Origin: Tissierella sp032104385
GTDB taxonomy: Bacteria > Bacillota > Clostridia > Tissierellales > Tissierellaceae
NCBI RefSeq assembly: GCF_032104385.1
Contig: NZ_DAMCHJ010000010.1
Coordinates: forward strand, 1-64,000
DNA length: 64,000 nucleotides
Direction of reading: 5' to 3'
Made by a program: the position numbers and the translations under genes
Shown here: one piece after another, positions 61,870-64,000 of the stretch
Layout of the letters: each line of letters begins with the position of its first letter
Position numbering within the stretch: position 1 is the stretch's first letter
The notes under the pieces: generated by a model
Databases searched by the model: none
The model's input: only the letters and a program-made list of their open reading frames with translations
What the model was told of the DNA's origin: nothing

Positions 61870-63150
61870 CTAAATTGTTACTGCTGATAAATTACTAAAT
61901 CCCTGTAAATTGTGACTGCCTATTATACCATGGACTTCTATAATTAAAGACCCATCTTCTTGTCTTGAACCTTGAAAACCTCCTGTAACATGCTCTAGAG
62001 CATCTAAATCTCCCAGTATAATATCCAGCTTTGGTATCCTTATTGTTGCATTACTATTTCCTGTAGACACCATGGCGTTAGCTTCAATAGTTCCATCTGG
62101 TAAGGATTCAGATTTACCGTCTACCCCTGCATCTTCATTACTTATAAGGACTGTTTTGATCCCTTTATTTTCAAGTCTTTTACATATCATCATTAAATCA
62201 GTTGTTGGATTCCCAAATCCTTCTTGAGACTGAATCACTCCGTCTGCTCCAAGCATTTCTATGGTTCTAGCTGTAATTATTGCATTTCTATATTTATCTG
62301 ATAGGAATGTGGTCATAGGACTTAAAACTACTCCTATAAAGTTGATTTCTTTTCCATGCCTTTTAAAGCATTCATTAATTATGGCATTATTTTGATGATG
62401 ATATGTTGTAGTTTTAGAACCTGCTGATACACAGTTACCGCTTACTAATGCCCCATCAAATATTTCTAAAGGATTAACCATTGTTGATACCATAGTCTTA
62501 GTGTCTTTTCCATAAAAATATGTATCATGTAATAGACCTTGACCTACACATTGATAAACATATGCTACCTTTGGTAAATGAGGGTATTCTTGTGATTTTA
62601 TCCCTAGGTTATTCCAAGTATAAGTGTCTTCTTCATCATAATCAGACTCCAAAGCTTTCTTTCCAATATAATGGGCAACCTTTATTCCCCCAACTCTCAC
62701 TGCTTCTTCATGTTCATGGGGACTTACTTCAGGTTTCTTCTTTATATTAAGGACAAGGTTGTTTAATTTTGAAAATGGAGTATACTGGGTCAAAGGACCT
62801 TTCATATCAATTATCCCCTCTTGAAATCCTACTATGGGTCCTGTAGTAATTACTGCACAATTTTTTAACACATAGGTAATACCTCTACCAACATCTTCAA
62901 TTGCACCATCTATTCCTGGGAAAGCATCTCCATTTAATTTAGCTCTAGGTTCTATAACATCTTTAACAGGTATAATCCTTATGGATTCTCCTGGTCTGGC
63001 TATATCTATCTTTACTTCTGATATTCTTTCATCTTCCAATATCAAGTTTTTTATCTCGTTTTTAGATATTGTTAAAACTCCATTATTTATTTTTGTGGTT
63101 GAACCAAAAGCAATTTCTCTTACATTGATTTTTCTTAAAGTCAACTCCAT
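61870..63150 (-). CDS. Reductase protein B proprotein (GrdE/G/I family)
   Basis: 426 aa. Homologous along its length with GrdE of the first locus (IARPGESIRIIPVKDVIEPRAK, GPIVGFQEGIIDMKGP, GLLHDTYFYGKD). The self-cleavage site is SGNCVSAGSKTTTYHHQNN with Cys240 as pyruvoyl precursor. It differs from GrdE around the site (SAGSKTTTYHH against SACDKNTTYHQ), which suggests a different substrate. GGAGG precedes the ATG. First gene of the sigma-54 operon, 11 bp before the selenoprotein. Sarcosine (GrdG) and betaine (GrdI) are the known alternatives. Confidence 0.94.
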   Translation of the reverse strand: MELTLRKINVREIAFGSTTKINNGVLTISKNEIKNLILEDERISEVKIDIARPGESIRIIPVKDVIEPRAKLNGDAFPGIDGAIEDVGRGITYVLKNCAVITTGPIVGFQEGIIDMKGPLTQYTPFSKLNNLVLNIKKKPEVSPHEHEEAVRVGGIKVAHYIGKKALESDYDEEDTYTWNNLGIKSQEYPHLPKVAYVYQCVGQGLLHDTYFYGKDTKTMVSTMVNPLEIFDGALVSGNCVSAGSKTTTYHHQNNAIINECFKRHGKEINFIGVVLSPMTTFLSDKYRNAIITARTIEMLGADGVIQSQEGFGNPTTDLMMICKRLENKGIKTVLISNEDAGVDGKSESLPDGTIEANAMVSTGNSNATIRIPKLDIILGDLDALEHVTGGFQGSRQEDGSLIIEVHGIIGSHNLQGFSNLSAVTI

Positions 63151-63197
63151 CGGTTTACCTCCATTCTTTTACTTGATTATCTACTATCTTAAATATT

Positions 63198-63213
63198 TGC
63201 AAAATTCATGCCA
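63198..63213 (-). promoter_or_regulatory. Sigma-54 promoter of the second reductase operon
   Basis: On the minus strand TGGCATG-AATT-TTGCA, a full match to the -24/-12 consensus TGGCAYG-N4-TTGCW with GG and GC in the right spacing. The start would be near 63186, about 36 nt before the proprotein ATG. A sigma-54 activator gene lies directly upstream. Confidence 0.9.
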
Positions 63214-63247
63214 GTAGTTTTTAGAGCTATTTTTATCATTTCAACAT

Positions 63248-63299
63248 AAAAAAACTTTCACAAGATGACAGAAATCTGTCATCTTGTGAAAGTTTTTTT
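63248..63299 (-). terminator. Terminator of the sigma-54 activator gene
   Basis: Perfect 25-bp arms (63248-63272 with 63275-63299, core CACAAGATGACAGA) and a 2-nt AA loop, with A-run and T-run ends. Insulates the activator transcript from the sigma-54 promoter. Confidence 0.93.
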
Positions 63300-63314
63300 G
63301 CTATTTATTTAACA

Positions 63315-64000
63315 TTATATTAATTCTATTCTATATTTATCTAATTTATAATGTAATCTTTGTCTAGTTATTTTGAGCAATGATGCTGCCTGGGTTATAT
63401 TTCCATTAGTTTCTTCTAATGCTTTAAATATCATTTGTTTCTCTATTCCCTCTAGGACTTCATCTAAGGATTTAGAACAACCAATATTGTAACTATATTC
63501 ATTTTCTTTTATATTATCTCCATTTATCTTGTCGTTCAAATATACTGGCAAATGAATTAGCTTTATATCTCCTTCTTTAACAAAATTAATGGAGGATTCT
63601 ATTATATGTTGCAACTCCCTTACATTACCAGGCCAGCTATAATTAAAAAATAACCTTTTTACTTCATCAGATACTCCTGTTATTTCCTTATTATATTTTT
63701 TATTATAAATATTGATGAAATAGTCTACATATAACATTATATCTTCTCTTCTATTTCTCAAAGGTAATAATTTTATATTTACTACGGATAATCTATAGAA
63801 TAAATCCTCCCGAATTTGACCTAATTCCATAGCTTTAATTGGTTCTATATTCATTGCTGAAATTATTCGTACATCTACTTCCTTTTCCTTATTTCCCCCT
63901 ACTCTACGAACTCTACCATCTTGTAATACTCTTAGGAGTTTAGCTTGAAGGTTTAATGGCATAGAATTTATCTCATCTAAGAATAGTGTTCCTCCATGTG
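63315..64000 (-). CDS. Sigma-54-dependent transcriptional activator (5' part outside window)
   Basis: C-terminal 227 residues or so of an enhancer-binding protein. The frame is open to the edge: HGGTLFLDEINSMPLNLQAKLLRVLQDG is the Walker B region of the AAA+ domain, then VRRVGGNKEKEVDVRIISAMN (sensor I), REDLFYRLSVVNIKLLPLRNRREDI (Arg fingers) and FNYSWPGNVRELQHIIESSI (sensor II). It ends in a Fis-type helix-turn-helix (GNITQAASLLKITRQRLHYKLDKY). The ATG at 63962 is internal, not the start. Its sensor domain, which would name the inducer, lies beyond the window. Controls the adjacent sigma-54 operon, by position. Confidence 0.95.
   Translation of the reverse strand, partial: HGGTLFLDEINSMPLNLQAKLLRVLQDGRVRRVGGNKEKEVDVRIISAMNIEPIKAMELGQIREDLFYRLSVVNIKLLPLRNRREDIMLYVDYFINIYNKKYNKEITGVSDEVKRLFFNYSWPGNVRELQHIIESSINFVKEGDIKLIHLPVYLNDKINGDNIKENEYSYNIGCSKSLDEVLEGIEKQMIFKALEETNGNITQAASLLKITRQRLHYKLDKYRIELI

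Overview
The window is low-GC DNA from a strictly anaerobic, amino-acid-fermenting Firmicute (Clostridia/Tissierellia type). The reasons are the AT-rich base composition, strong AGGAGG ribosome binding sites, and two glycine/sarcosine/betaine reductase (Grd) loci carrying in-frame UGA selenocysteine codons, the hallmark of Stickland fermentation. Most genes lie on the minus strand. Four runs of exactly ten N, all inside genes, mark scaffold joins of a draft or metagenome assembly. I see no tRNA, rRNA, CRISPR array, complete insertion sequence or prophage.

Layout. (1) 1-3521, minus: a promoter, a tandem glycine riboswitch with terminator, then trxB-trxA-grdE-grdA, running off the left edge. 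(2) 3544-16656, minus: housekeeping and repair genes (Na/Pi transporter, TrmL, HAD phosphatase, lipase, Ogt, DUF2225, VanW protein, FtsA-like ATPase, Nth, DUF503, KBL-type aminotransferase, QueG, Nfo). (3) 16806-27935: RodA/FtsW, a PadR/HAAS/DUF4097 operon, an ABC-F protein with a long 5' leader, NudC, Tdk, a two-gene NitT/TauT-type ABC transporter with no binding protein, cyclophilin, MgtC, nitroreductase and DUF1667. (4) 27931-39628: MATE pump, three-gene ABC-2 exporter, WYL regulator with a zinc-ribbon gene, SDR, pentapeptide protein, a second PadR operon under a 48-bp palindrome, YbaK, and a two-component system around a decayed membrane-protein gene. (5) 39706-50195: hemolysin III family, Map, TPR protein, a heavy-metal P-type ATPase with a metal-sensor-type operator, nitroreductase, PAP2, a UvrD-like helicase, a GerMN lipoprotein and a HAD phosphatase. 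(6) 50422-56132: five-gene oligopeptide (Opp/Dpp) ABC operon. (7) 56816-64000, minus: a sigma-54 controlled operon of a second Grd-type protein B (proprotein plus selenoprotein), an octopine/opine dehydrogenase, an NhaC-type carrier and an alanine dehydrogenase/carboxyethylornithine-synthase-family enzyme, next to a truncated sigma-54 activator.

How they fit together. The left locus is the glycine-sensing core: thioredoxin system, the GrdE part of protein B, and selenoprotein GrdA. The right locus supplies another substrate-specific protein B that would need the same GrdA/C/D. Two of its partners belong to families that make or split opines (N-carboxyalkyl amino acids). The most interesting possibility in the window is therefore a selenium-dependent reductase module for an opine-like or other N-substituted amino acid, switched on by sigma-54. 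That substrate is inference; sarcosine or betaine remains the default alternative.
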